Positions 34,223 through 44,544 of a stretch of DNA of 64,000 bases are shown piece by piece; the first letter of the stretch is position 1; each line of letters opens with the position of its first letter. Origin of the DNA: Pseudomonadota bacterium (GTDB taxonomy: Bacteria > Myxococcota_A > Polyangia > Polyangiales > Polyangiaceae); assembly GCA_023431345.1 (NCBI GenBank), contig JAEYWK010000097.1, positions 1-64,000 on the forward strand, given 5' to 3'. Under the pieces are notes generated by a model that saw only the letters and a program-made list of their open reading frames with translations, did no database searches and was not told where the DNA came from. Made by a program: the position numbers and the translations under genes.

Positions 34223-35053
34223 GTGATCGTCTTGGCTTGCCAGCGCGAGTCCGACACTGATTTCGACGATAGTCGCCTGCCCGATGGGGCGAGCGCCGCC
34301 AGTAGCGGAGGCTCCCAAGCAACGGCAGGGCAGAGCACGGGCGCCCAGCCGGCGACTGGTGGCCTGAGCGGCGTGGGCGACGGCGGCTCCGCAGCCGGCG
34401 CGGGTGAAAGCGACACAGGCGGCAGCGCCGCGGCTGGCACCGAGGGCAAAGCGGGCTCCGCGCCCGGCACGGGCGGCGTGAGTGAGGGCGGTAGCGCTGG
34501 CTCCGCCGCGGGCGGTACTGGCGGGAAACCGACGGGGCCCGATCCGTCACCCGTCACCCTCACCATCACCGACATCGCGGATGCGCACGTCGCCTCGTGC
34601 AGCCCGCACCAGAACTTCGGTAGCGCCAAGACGTTGATGGTGGATGGGGCGATCGTCTGCCGTTACCTGACGCTGATCGCGCCCGCGCTCGAGCAGATCC
34701 CGGCTGATGCGCAGGTCACCAAGGCGAGCTTGGAGCTTACGTGCACCAACAGCGGCAGCGCCATCACGGTGTCGTACGCGGAGGACGCCTGGTCGGAGGG
34801 CGAGGTGCGCTGGTCGAGCAGCCCCAACGTCGGGGCGACGCTCTCGAGCTTTACGTGCGACCAAGCGGGTCGCCTCCAGATCGACTTGCTTTCAGCCGTG
34901 AAAGCTTGGCTTTCGGGCGAGCACCCTGCCTACGGCGTTTACCTCCAAAACCTGGCCAGCATGGTGGGCAGAGGCACCAGCTTGGTGAGCGCCGAAGGCA
35001 ACGACGCGGCGCGGCGGCCCGCGCTGGTCGTCACTTACGTGCCCTCCAAGTAG
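34223..35053 (+). CDS. DNRLRE-domain lipoprotein with Gly/Ser-rich linker
   Basis: The C-terminal 165 residues match the DNRLRE (CBM96-like) beta-sandwich: TITDIADAHVASCSPHQNFG, then ADAQVTKASLELTC and RRPALVVTYVP. A long Gly/Ser/Ala linker (about 20-105) precedes it. GTG 34223 is the only ordinary start, but it leaves just MIVLAC before the lipobox Cys. Reading in frame upstream from CTG 34172 gives a complete lipoprotein signal, TSHAKVLSRSSALLALVIVL then AC. The true start is therefore probably upstream and non-canonical. The protein would be a surface-anchored binder of carbohydrate or another ligand. Confidence 0.72.
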   Translation: MIVLACQRESDTDFDDSRLPDGASAASSGGSQATAGQSTGAQPATGGLSGVGDGGSAAGAGESDTGGSAAAGTEGKAGSAPGTGGVSEGGSAGSAAGGTGGKPTGPDPSPVTLTITDIADAHVASCSPHQNFGSAKTLMVDGAIVCRYLTLIAPALEQIPADAQVTKASLELTCTNSGSAITVSYAEDAWSEGEVRWSSSPNVGATLSSFTCDQAGRLQIDLLSAVKAWLSGEHPAYGVYLQNLASMVGRGTSLVSAEGNDAARRPALVVTYVPSK

Positions 35054-35084
35054 CTACGAGCCCGAGAGGCGCCGCTGAGCGTTT

Positions 35085-35688
35085 TTAGCGCTGCCCCGAC
35101 GGTTTGGCGCGCGAGACGTAGCGGCTGCCGAGCTCGAAGAATCGCCATGGACTATCGGCCCAAGCCTCGGCGTAGTCGACGCCGATGCGCGCCGAGCGAC
35201 CGAGCTTGCCGCGCTTCGACGTGCCTTCGCTGAGGAACAGCTCCGGGCCGGTCAGATCTGCGCCGTAGTGGCTGCGATCCACGCCGAAGGCGCGGCAGAG
35301 CTTGCCGGGACCGTTGGTGAGGTTCACGTCGCTCGGCTTCAAGCCGCGCGCCTCAGCCATCAGCTCTGCTCCGAGCAGCGGCTCGACGGCGCGCAGCAGC
35401 ACCGCGTGGGGGGCGCCCTCGCGTGTCGTGACGAGGTTCAGGTGCCAGTGCATGCCGTAAACGAAGAACACGTAGGCGAAGCCTGGCGGACCGAACATGG
35501 CCTCGGTGCGCGGGGTGCGGCGTCCGCCGAACGAGTGCGCGGCGCGATCTTCAGGGCCGCGGTAGGCTTCGGCCTCGACGATGCGTCCCGCCCGCACCCC
35601 GCGCGGCGTGACACGGACGAGCACCTTGCCGATGACGTCGCGCGCGACCGTGAGCACGGGGCGGGCGTAAAAGCTGCGCGGCAGCGGC

Positions 35689-35699
<11 letters not shown>
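35085..35699 (-). CDS. mpg: DNA-3-methyladenine glycosylase (AAG/Mpg family)
   Basis: The 204-residue protein matches the Mpg/AAG base-excision glycosylases: FYARPVLTVARDVIGKVLVR, GRIVEAEAYRGPEDRAAHSF, FVYGMHWHLNLVTTREGAPH and NLTNGPGKLCRAFGVDR. It removes alkylated purines from DNA. The catalytic Glu lies in VEAEAY. Its start overlaps the end of feoB by 11 bases, an arrangement that suggests co-transcription with the iron genes without an evident functional link. Confidence 0.93.
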
Positions 35700-37941
<2,242 letters not shown>

Positions 37942-37953
37942 CGGCTACTCCGC

Positions 37954-38241
37954 TCAGGTGCCGAGATCAGGAGAGAGGGCGACGGCTTTGGGCAGCGCTG
38001 CCTCGACGGCAGCGACGCTGCTCGCGCGGACCTCGATCACCGAAGCCTCCGCTTTGCGGATGGACAAGCTGGCGCCGCGCACCAACAGCTCGACCGGATC
38101 ACCGAGCGGCGCGACCCGCACGAGCTCTACGCGCGTGCCGGGCACCAGCCCGAGCTCCATCAGGCGTCGTCGAAACGAGCTCTGACCCGCGATAGCGACG
38201 ACCTCGACGAGCTTGCCTGGCTGAACCTCGGAAAGAAGCAT
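37954..38241 (-). CDS. feoA: Ferrous iron transport protein A
   Basis: The 95-residue SH3-like protein has the FeoA pattern: LSEVQPGKLVEVVAIAGQ, then RRRLMELGLVPGTRVELVRV, GDPVELLVRGASLSIRKAEA. A 20-residue C-terminal tail exceeds typical FeoA. It is the first gene of the feo operon and lies 27 bases downstream of a Fur-like palindrome. FeoA assists FeoB at the inner membrane in Fe(II) uptake. Confidence 0.93.
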   Translation of the reverse strand: MLLSEVQPGKLVEVVAIAGQSSFRRRLMELGLVPGTRVELVRVAPLGDPVELLVRGASLSIRKAEASVIEVRASSVAAVEAALPKAVALSPDLGT

Positions 38242-38267
38242 GTGGCGGGAAGAGCTACGATAGCCGA

Positions 38268-38284
38268 TTGAAAACGGTTTTCAA
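38268..38284. promoter_or_regulatory. Fur-type palindrome upstream of feoAB
   Basis: TTGAAAAC (38268-38275) and GTTTTCAA (38277-38284) are perfect 8-bp arms around one base. This 7-1-7-type dyad fits the Fur box form reported for delta-proteobacteria, TGAAAATnATTTTCA. Its position just upstream of feoA supports iron repression of the operon. Confidence 0.8.
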
Positions 38285-38326
38285 ATTCATGCGCGAATCG
38301 GCCGGAAATTCGCAGATCTCGCGGCC

Positions 38327-39268
38327 TTACAGGCGGCTCTTGGCTTCGCGCACGCTCTTGCCGAGGGCCATCGCGTCGGTGCTGTCGGGCAGGACGCGCA
38401 GCACGTCGGTCAGGGCCTCCAGCATGTCGCGAGCGCTGCGGTAGCGACGCGCCGGATCCTTTTCGAGCGCGCGGTGCACGGCGCTGCTCAGCGCCATCGG
38501 CAGGTTCTTGCGCTTGAGGCTGAGCAGCGGCACCTGCGCCTCGCGGATCTGGGCGACCACGTCGACGTCGGTTCCGGCGTTGAAGAGGCGCTCACCGGTG
38601 AGCGCTTCCCAGAGCACGATGCCGACGCTGAACAGATCGGTGGCAGGGCTCGGAGCGTCGCCGGCGATCAGCTCGGGCGAGAGGTAGCTCAGCTTGCCCT
38701 TCACGATGTTGGGCCGCGTCATGCGCGCGCGATCCATGGCGCGGGCGAGCCCGAAATCCGCCAGCTTCACGATGCCGCCGAGATCCAGCAAGATGTTGGG
38801 GGGCGTGACGTCGCGGTGCAGAATCGGGGAGGCGACGCCGTCAGGACCCTTGCGAGAGTGGGCGGCTTCGAGCCCGCGCAGCATCTCGATGCCGATGGCG
38901 GTGACGAGCGGCCACGGGGTCTCGCGCTGCGCCTTCTCGAAATAGCTCTTCACCCATTGGCCGAGGTGCAAGCCGTGCACCAGCTCGGTGACGAGGAAGT
39001 GGTGACCCTGCTCGTCTTGGCCGAAGTCGAAGACTTGAACGATGTTGGGGTGATTGAGCAGCGCGCCGACGCGCGCTTCCTCGACGAACATCTCGACGAC
39101 CTCGGCGAAGCCGATGACCTGCGCCTCGATGCGCTTGATCGCGACCGGCCGCGCGAAGCCGGCGGCGCCGTGCGCGATGCCGCGCCACACCACCGCCATG
39201 CCGCCCCGACCCAGCGGCTCGACGAGCTCGTACTTTCCGGCGAGCAGGCGCCCGGGCTTGTCCGTCAT
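38327..39268 (-). CDS. Soluble Hanks-type serine/threonine protein kinase
   Basis: The 313-residue protein is a kinase domain only, with no membrane segment or sensor. The Gly-rich loop is LGRGGMAVVW, the ATP-binding Lys is K45 in PVAIKRIEAQ, the catalytic loop is HRDVTPPN with D153, and the Mg-binding DFG has D171. Catalytic residues are intact, so it should be active. Thr replaces the Ser common in myxobacterial HRDVSPPN kinases. It lies alone between feo and the MocR gene; its substrate is unknown. Confidence 0.93.
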   Translation of the reverse strand: MTDKPGRLLAGKYELVEPLGRGGMAVVWRGIAHGAAGFARPVAIKRIEAQVIGFAEVVEMFVEEARVGALLNHPNIVQVFDFGQDEQGHHFLVTELVHGLHLGQWVKSYFEKAQRETPWPLVTAIGIEMLRGLEAAHSRKGPDGVASPILHRDVTPPNILLDLGGIVKLADFGLARAMDRARMTRPNIVKGKLSYLSPELIAGDAPSPATDLFSVGIVLWEALTGERLFNAGTDVDVVAQIREAQVPLLSLKRKNLPMALSSAVHRALEKDPARRYRSARDMLEALTDVLRVLPDSTDAMALGKSVREAKSRL

Positions 39269-39337
39269 TCCTCGGCAGCGTCTCCCCGAGCGCTTTTCGG
39301 TGTCAAGGCCAGGCTCATCGCGCGTAGCTCTCCTTCA

Positions 39338-40768
39338 TCAGCTGAGATCTTTCACGATTTCGGCCAGCACCTCCAGCGAGTGCTCGATGCGCTCGGACCA
39401 GACGACGCCCGCGTTCAGCCGCAGGTGATTCTCGAAGCGCCCGCCCGCCGAGAAAATCGGCCCGGGCGCGACGGAGATGCCGCGCTCGAGCGCGCGGCGC
39501 TGGATCGAGAATGCCGACACGTTGCCCGGCAGCTCGACCCAAACCACGTAGCCCCCGCGCGGCGCGCTCACGCGTGTGCCGGCGGGAAAGTGGCGAGCGA
39601 TAGCCTCGCGCGTCTTCTCGACCTGCACCGAGAGCAACCGCCGCGTCTTGCGCAAGTGGCGGTCGTAGCCGCCGCTGGCCAGGAACTCGGCGACGGCCAT
39701 CTGCGGCATGGTGGGCGTAGCCACCGACTGAGTGAATTTCAGGCGCTCCACCGTGCTCTGGTAGCGCCCCGCCGCGATCCAGCCCACCCGGTAGCCGGCC
39801 GCCAGCGTCTTCGAGACCGAGCCGACGTACAGCACGCGACCGTCGCGATCGAGGGCCTTGATCGGGGCCGGCCGCGAGCCGTCGAACAGCATGTCGCCGT
39901 ACACGTCGTCCTCGATCAGCGGGACGTCGTGGCGCTCGAGCAGCGTCATCAAGCGCCGCTTGTTCTCGTCCGGCATTACGGAGCCGAGCGGATTGCTCAC
40001 CGTCGGCATGGCGAACACGGCTTTGATTCCGCCCGCCTTGAGCGCGGCCTCCAGCGCGTCGAGATCCATGCCCGTGCGCGGGTGCATGGGGATTTCCAGC
40101 GCCTTGATGCCCATCTCTTCGATCAGCTGCATCACCCCGAAGTAGGTCGGGCTCTCGATGGCGATGGTTTCGCCGGGGCGCACCACGGCGCGCAGCGCGA
40201 TGTGCAGCGCCTCCATGGCGCCGACGGTGGTGACGAAGTCGTCTTCGCGCAGCGGCAGCCCCGTGAGCACCGCGCGTCGCGCGAGCTGGCGCCGCAGCGT
40301 CGAGAGCCCGGGCGGGGCGTCGTAGCCGGCGCCGGCCGTCGACATCTCACGCGAGATTTCGGAGAGGATCCGGTTCAGCTTCGCGATCGGCAACAGCTCC
40401 GCCGCCATCACGGCGCTGCCGAGCGGCACCACGTTCGGATCGCGAATGCTGGCGATCAGCGCGGCGACCGCCGCCGACACCGTGATCTCGGAGGGGACGC
40501 TGCTCCGTCGCGGCGTGCTCGGCTCGAGCAGCTCCGGCCCGCGCTCGCGTCGCACGAAGTGCCCGCTCTTGGGCCGCACCTCGACGAGCCCTTCGTTCTC
40601 GAGCTCGAAGTAGGCCTGCAAGACGGTCGCGACGCTCACGCTGCGTTCGCGCGCGAGCCTTCGCACGGACGGCAAGCGATCGCCGGCTCTGAGCTGGCCC
40701 TTGGCGATGCTGGCGCCAAGGTCGTGGGCGAGTCGCTCGTAAAGCGGGGATTCTGCGGCGGCAGCCAT
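39338..40768 (-). CDS. MocR-type regulator (GntR helix-turn-helix plus aminotransferase-like domain)
   Basis: The start is ATG 40768, giving 476 residues. The N-terminal GntR winged helix contains LAHDLGASIAKGQLRAGDRL, RRLARERSVSVATVLQAYFE and NEGLVEVRPKSGHFV. The C-terminal fold-type I aminotransferase domain has PTYFGVMQLIEE and the PLP-lysine region VLYVGSVSKTLAAGYRVGWI. MocR regulators sense PLP-linked metabolites and often control vitamin B6, GABA or amino-acid genes. Repeats upstream at 40777-40860 are probable operators. The divergent neighbour encodes a lipoprotein. Confidence 0.93.
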   Translation of the reverse strand: MAAAAESPLYERLAHDLGASIAKGQLRAGDRLPSVRRLARERSVSVATVLQAYFELENEGLVEVRPKSGHFVRRERGPELLEPSTPRRSSVPSEITVSAAVAALIASIRDPNVVPLGSAVMAAELLPIAKLNRILSEISREMSTAGAGYDAPPGLSTLRRQLARRAVLTGLPLREDDFVTTVGAMEALHIALRAVVRPGETIAIESPTYFGVMQLIEEMGIKALEIPMHPRTGMDLDALEAALKAGGIKAVFAMPTVSNPLGSVMPDENKRRLMTLLERHDVPLIEDDVYGDMLFDGSRPAPIKALDRDGRVLYVGSVSKTLAAGYRVGWIAAGRYQSTVERLKFTQSVATPTMPQMAVAEFLASGGYDRHLRKTRRLLSVQVEKTREAIARHFPAGTRVSAPRGGYVVWVELPGNVSAFSIQRRALERGISVAPGPIFSAGGRFENHLRLNAGVVWSERIEHSLEVLAEIVKDLS

Positions 40769-40776
40769 AGCGGTAG

Positions 40777-40860
40777 TGTACCGGTTGGATCTGAAATCGA
40801 CCAGCACAGTTTTGCCCGCAAGGCGTGCGGACACACCCGCGCTGTACTGGTTGAACCGGT
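40777..40860. promoter_or_regulatory. Repeated TGTACYGGTT sites upstream of the MocR gene
   Basis: TGTACCGGTT at 40777-40786 and TGTACTGGTT at 40843-40852 are 66 bases apart and nearly identical. The second belongs to an inverted repeat ACTGGTT-G-AACCGGT at 40846-40860 with one mismatch. The sites lie 9 and 75 bases upstream of the MocR start. Spaced direct and inverted half-sites fit MocR autoregulation; binding is inferred. Confidence 0.55.
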
Positions 40861-41052
40861 TGCGGCAGGGCCTGTTGCAGCAGATAGCGGCGAAATCCCG
40901 GGCGATAACCGCAGTTCCACGGGCCCCGCTCCTGCCTGACAATGCTCGGCGTGATCCACTAGGCGTAGTGCTGACGCTCCTGACGCGCCGGCGCTGGTAG
41001 TCGGCGGCTTCGGCCGGGCTCGAGCATTCACCCCCAAGGATGAGCATCAAGG

Positions 41053-41655
41053 ATGAGCAAGATGAACACGATGACGGGTCTGTGGGCGCTGAGCTCGTTG
41101 GCGCTGGCTGGCGCTCTGCTGGTGAGCTGCGGCGGTGACTCCGACGGCGGTAAGGGCAGCACGGGCGGCAAGGGCTCGACTGCCGGCAGTGGCGGTGGCA
41201 GCGCGACCGCCGGAACAGCTTCGGGCGGCGGCGGAGGGAGCAGCGCGGCAGGCTCCAGCAACGGCGGCCGCGGCGGCATGGCCTCGACCTCGGGAGCGGG
41301 GCCGGGCAGCGATGGCGGCGTGGGTCCCGACTTTCCGGGCTTCGGTGGTGACGGCAACGTCCCGGCCTGTCCCGACAACCCTGAGGGCAAGACGTGCACG
41401 CCGTCGAGCGGCACGCCGAACGTTTGCCTCAGCGATGGGCAGGGCTGTCTTTGTCAGGCGCTCGGCGCCAGCGGTACCTGGCTCTGTATCGACACCGAGG
41501 GGGGCGAGGGTGGCGCTGGCCCCGGTCTCGGTGACTTCAGCGTCGATTGCGGCGATAGCCCGATGGCCGGCGACGACTGCGACGGCATCGGCCTGTGCGT
41601 CGGCTCGCAGAGCTGCGGCTGCTACAGCGGCATGGTCGTCTGCTTGCCGGGCTGA
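41053..41655 (+). CDS. Cys-rich lipoprotein with Gly/Ser-rich linker
   Basis: The 200-residue product has a lipoprotein signal (LWALSSLALAGALLVSC), a long Gly/Ser/Ala linker (about 28-95), and a Cys-rich C-terminal part with CPDNPEGKTCTPSSG, CLSDGQGCLCQALG and CVGSQSCGCYSGMVVC. The cysteine spacing suggests a small disulfide-stabilised surface domain. No enzyme family is recognised. The start is duplicated: CAAGGATGAGCA occurs at 41035-41046 and again at 41048-41059, and only the second is in frame with this protein. The function is unknown. Confidence 0.7.
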   Translation: MSKMNTMTGLWALSSLALAGALLVSCGGDSDGGKGSTGGKGSTAGSGGGSATAGTASGGGGGSSAAGSSNGGRGGMASTSGAGPGSDGGVGPDFPGFGGDGNVPACPDNPEGKTCTPSSGTPNVCLSDGQGCLCQALGASGTWLCIDTEGGEGGAGPGLGDFSVDCGDSPMAGDDCDGIGLCVGSQSCGCYSGMVVCLPG

Positions 41656-41745
41656 CCTCGAGCAGAGTGACGCCCAGCGAGCTCGCGGGCCCGAGTCGTG
41701 AAACATTCTTGAAACGGGCTGCGCCGCATGTATTGAGGGGCGCAC

Positions 41746-42648
41746 ATGTCCCTCTCGAGCTCTTCCCCCCCCGAGGCAGGTCCCGAAGCCGGCGACTTGC
41801 CTCTCAAGGGGCTGCGTGTCGTTTGCTTCGAGAGCCGGAGGAGCGCCGAGTCGAGCCGCATGATCGCGCGCCAGGGCGGGGAGCCGATCGAGGCCCCGAC
41901 GCTGCGCGAGGTGCCGCTGCGGGGCGCCTCGGGCCTGGACGCGCTGGAGGCCGATCTGCTGGCGGGACGCCCCGTGCTGCTCGTGCTGCTCACCGGTGTC
42001 GGGACCGAGCTGATGATCGAGGGGCTCAGCCAGAGCCTCTCTCGCGAGCGGGCGCTCGGCTTGCTCACCCAAAGCTCGACCACCATCATCTGTCGCGGGC
42101 CGAAGCCCCACGCGGTCTTGAAGCCGCTCGGGGTGAGGCCAGCGGTCGTGGTTGGCGAGCCGAACACGTGGCGCGACGTGCTGCGCGAGCTCGACGCGCG
42201 CGGCGTCGTGAGCGGACGCTACGTGCACGTTCAAGAGTACGGGCGCACCAACCGCGAGCTCATGAGCGGCATCGCCGAGCGCGGCGCTGTCAGCGTGCGC
42301 CAGGTGAAAACGTACGAGTGGACGCTGCCCGAAGATCTGGCCCCGCTTCGCGCCGCCATCGAGCGCATCGGTCGAGGCGACGCCGAAGTGGCGCTGTTCA
42401 CCAGCGGCATTCAAGTCACGCACTTGCTGCGCATCGCGGAGCAGCTCGGACGAACCGAGCCGCTGCTGCGCGGGCTCTCGCGCACCGTGATCGCGTCCGT
42501 TGGCCCGCTGACGAGCGAGGTGCTGGTGGCGGCCGGGCTCGCTCCCGACATCGAGCCCGAGCACCCCAAGCTCGGGCACTTGATGGTGGCGCTCGCCGCG
42601 CAAGGCCCGCAAAAGCTCGCAGAGAAGCGCGGTTTGTCGCGCGCCTGA
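41746..42648 (+). CDS. hemD: Uroporphyrinogen-III synthase
   Basis: The 300-residue protein has the low-conservation HemD pattern: an early LKGLRVVCFESRRSAESSRM, LVLLTGVGTELMIEGL, the linker AVVVGEPNTWRDVLRELDAR and VHVQEYGRTNRELMSGI, with VALFTSGIQVTHLLRIAEQL and VIASVGPLTSEVLVAAGL near the end. It closes linear hydroxymethylbilane into uroporphyrinogen III, the precursor of heme, siroheme and cobalamin. It stands alone and converges on the B12-controlled lipoprotein genes, with 13 bases between stops. Confidence 0.88.
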   Translation: MSLSSSSPPEAGPEAGDLPLKGLRVVCFESRRSAESSRMIARQGGEPIEAPTLREVPLRGASGLDALEADLLAGRPVLLVLLTGVGTELMIEGLSQSLSRERALGLLTQSSTTIICRGPKPHAVLKPLGVRPAVVVGEPNTWRDVLRELDARGVVSGRYVHVQEYGRTNRELMSGIAERGAVSVRQVKTYEWTLPEDLAPLRAAIERIGRGDAEVALFTSGIQVTHLLRIAEQLGRTEPLLRGLSRTVIASVGPLTSEVLVAAGLAPDIEPEHPKLGHLMVALAAQGPQKLAEKRGLSRA

Positions 42649-42661
42649 GCAGCAGGCCCCG

Positions 42662-43471
42662 TCAGTCGGCGTGGATGATGCCTACCGCGTCCAGGTCGAA
42701 GCCGGCGCTGTCGCCGCCGGGAGGTTGCGTCGCCAGGTCGCGAATCTTCACGAAGCGCGCGCGCGCCAGGCCGACGTCGGCCAAGTCGAAGGCGTCGCCG
42801 CCCGTGAGCTCGGCGTCGAGCGGCACGAGCGCGGCCGCGTCGTAGCGGAGTGTCGGCGTCCAGCCCGCGCAACCTGGGAAGGTGCCTTCTCCAGCGCCCG
42901 CGGCGTCGCACTCGAACGTGTGCCACTCCTCACCGTCTTCGCTCACGCTGATCTCTCCGAGCTCCGCGAACACGGCCGTCTGGTCACCGCTCGGCCAGAA
43001 TGCATTCTCGAACACGACGAAGTCGGGCCCTTCGCCGTCCACGATGCCGCCAGCGCCGAACGCGACGACGATCTCACCGCCCACGCCCAGCGACACGACA
43101 TCGAGCGAGCCCGAGTTGGTGCCGAGCCCGCGAGGCGGCCCGAGCACCACGCCCGGCAGCTTGTCCGCGTTGAAGCCGGCGCTGTCGCCAGGAGTGAACG
43201 ACACTACCTCGCTCGCGTAAGGCGCATCGGAAGGATGCTCGCGCGGGGGGGCGCCAGCCGCTCCTGCGCCAGCGTTGCCCCCGTCGCCCGGGCGGGCGGC
43301 GGTGCCGTCGGCGCCGTCGGCGCCGCCCGCGCCGCCTTGGACCGACTCGCCACCGACGCTTTCCCCGCCGCCGGCGTCGCCCGGCTCGCCGCCGCTGCCG
43401 TCCGAGCACGAAAGCAGCGCGCCGCCGGTCAAAATCGCGAGCACCACGGCGACGCTAGCACCCAGGCTCAT
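42662..43471 (-). CDS. B12-riboswitch-controlled lipoprotein 2 (surface protein)
   Basis: The start ATG 43471 overlaps the upstream stop (ATGA), giving 269 residues. The signal ends LTGGALLSC. A Gly/Ala linker leads to a conserved-looking domain: GDSAGFNADKLPGVVLGPPR, SLDVVSLGVGGEIVVAFG, GEGPDFVVFENAFWP and EISVSEDGEEWHTFECD, closing with PGGDSAGFDLDAVGIIHAD. This FVVFENAF pattern resembles surface proteins found in B12-regulated loci of Bacteroidetes, from memory of that family. It is the second gene under the cobalamin riboswitch, so a role in cobalamin capture or a related pathway is inferred. Confidence 0.75.
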   Translation of the reverse strand: MSLGASVAVVLAILTGGALLSCSDGSGGEPGDAGGGESVGGESVQGGAGGADGADGTAARPGDGGNAGAGAAGAPPREHPSDAPYASEVVSFTPGDSAGFNADKLPGVVLGPPRGLGTNSGSLDVVSLGVGGEIVVAFGAGGIVDGEGPDFVVFENAFWPSGDQTAVFAELGEISVSEDGEEWHTFECDAAGAGEGTFPGCAGWTPTLRYDAAALVPLDAELTGGDAFDLADVGLARARFVKIRDLATQPPGGDSAGFDLDAVGIIHAD

Positions 43472-44169
43472 TCGGGGGTCGCCTTTGACCAGGGGAAGCC
43501 GTTGCATCCGTCCGTGTCGAGCGCGCCAACGTCGGCGACCTTCGTGCTCGCCTGCGCCGCCGCCAGCGACTCCGCGTCGTAGACGATCATGCAGTAGTAA
43601 AAGCCGGCCGCCTCGGGCTCGGTGTAGACGATCTTGGCGAACTTGTTGGGAGTGTAAAGGTTATCGCAGCGGTACTGGGTGTAGGCGACGTTCGCGGCGT
43701 TGTCGTAAGCGATGAGGCCGGAGCCGTTCCAAAGCTTGTCGTCGATGTCCACGTCGAAGCCGAAGTGATCGACGTAGTGACCGATGAGCTCGAACGCTTC
43801 GCCGGCCTGGCCGCCTTCGCCGCCTTCGCCGTTTTCGAACTCATTTTCGCACGCGACCGCTCCCTCTCCCCCGGCTCCGCCCGCGCCGCCTTGCGCGGCG
43901 CCGCCTTCACCCGTGGCGCCAGCTTCACCGGCGGCGCCGCCGCCCGCATGGGCGCTGGCGCCGGCCTGGCCTGGCTCGCCGGCGTGCGCCGAGCCCCCTC
44001 CGCTGGCCTCGCCGCCGTTGGCGTTGCCGCCGAGGTTCGACTCGCCACCGTCTGCCGCCCCGCCGGCTTCGCCCGCGGCTCCGCCCGGGCCGTCGACTTC
44101 GTCGTCACTACAAGCAAACGTGGCCGCTGCCGCGAGCGTCAACACTGCACCGAAGCGAAGCAAATTCAT
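43468..44169 (-). CDS. B12-riboswitch-controlled lipoprotein 1 (Gly-rich linker)
   Basis: The 233-residue protein has a signal ending LAAAATFAC (C20), an unusually long Gly/Ala/Glu linker (about 25-120), and a C-terminal domain with IGHYVDHFGFDVDIDDKLWN, YDNAANVAYTQYRCDNLYTP and GFYYCMIVYDAESLAAAQA. Aromatic residues and three Cys suggest a compact binding domain. It is the first gene after the cobalamin riboswitch (about 44288-44460). It overlaps the second lipoprotein gene, and the pair lacks any known B12 transporter or enzyme. The family is unknown. Confidence 0.75.
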   Translation of the reverse strand: MNLLRFGAVLTLAAAATFACSDDEVDGPGGAAGEAGGAADGGESNLGGNANGGEASGGGSAHAGEPGQAGASAHAGGGAAGEAGATGEGGAAQGGAGGAGGEGAVACENEFENGEGGEGGQAGEAFELIGHYVDHFGFDVDIDDKLWNGSGLIAYDNAANVAYTQYRCDNLYTPNKFAKIVYTEPEAAGFYYCMIVYDAESLAAAQASTKVADVGALDTDGCNGFPWSKATPE

Positions 44170-44287
44170 CGTAGGCTCCAGCCGGTCCTAGCCGGCGCTC
44201 TGCCTTCGGAACGACGTGCGATAGCTGGCAGCCACCGAGCCGCGAGCCCTCGCCCCATCGTCCGTGGGGCTTTTCGTGGGTCTCGGG

Positions 44288-44460
44288 CGAAGGGGGTATC
44301 CTGGCTCTCGGAGCTTCGACTTGGTCCGGCCTTCCCCGGTCTTCCCGAGTGGCTGGCGGCTATCGCCTGGGACGCTGTCGCTCCGATTACAGTGGCGGGA
44401 CCGCGCCGGAGTTGCACCGGCTTCCCACCCTTCGACCGAAGGGTTACTGAATCGAGCGCG
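44288..44460 (-). ncRNA. Cobalamin riboswitch
   Basis: Read on the minus strand, the classic blocks appear in order: GGGAAGCCGGTGCAACTCCG, then GCGGTCCCGCCACTGTAA (the B12 box region, around 44387-44430), CCACTCGGGAAGACCGGGG, then AGAGCCAGGATACC near 44295-44308. A hairpin GCCCCA/TGGGGC at 44252-44270 follows and may be part of the expression platform. The first downstream gene starts at 44169. Boundaries are approximate. Confidence 0.95.
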
Positions 44461-44544
44461 TCCTTAGCCCTCTCGCCCGAGGTCGTCAAGGCCGCGACGA
44501 TTTGACGCATTCCGCGGCAGGCGGCGCGGCGCTAGCAGAGCGGC

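Noticed and set aside
38474..40939. 821-codon plus-strand open frame opposite the kinase and MocR genes
   Set aside because: It runs through two clear minus-strand genes and has no recognisable motif.
44252..44270. Hairpin GCCCCA/TGGGGC as the riboswitch's own intrinsic terminator
   Set aside because: In the minus-strand (riboswitch) direction no U-run follows; the T-run is on the plus-strand side. It may still be part of the expression platform, so it is mentioned but not annotated as a terminator.
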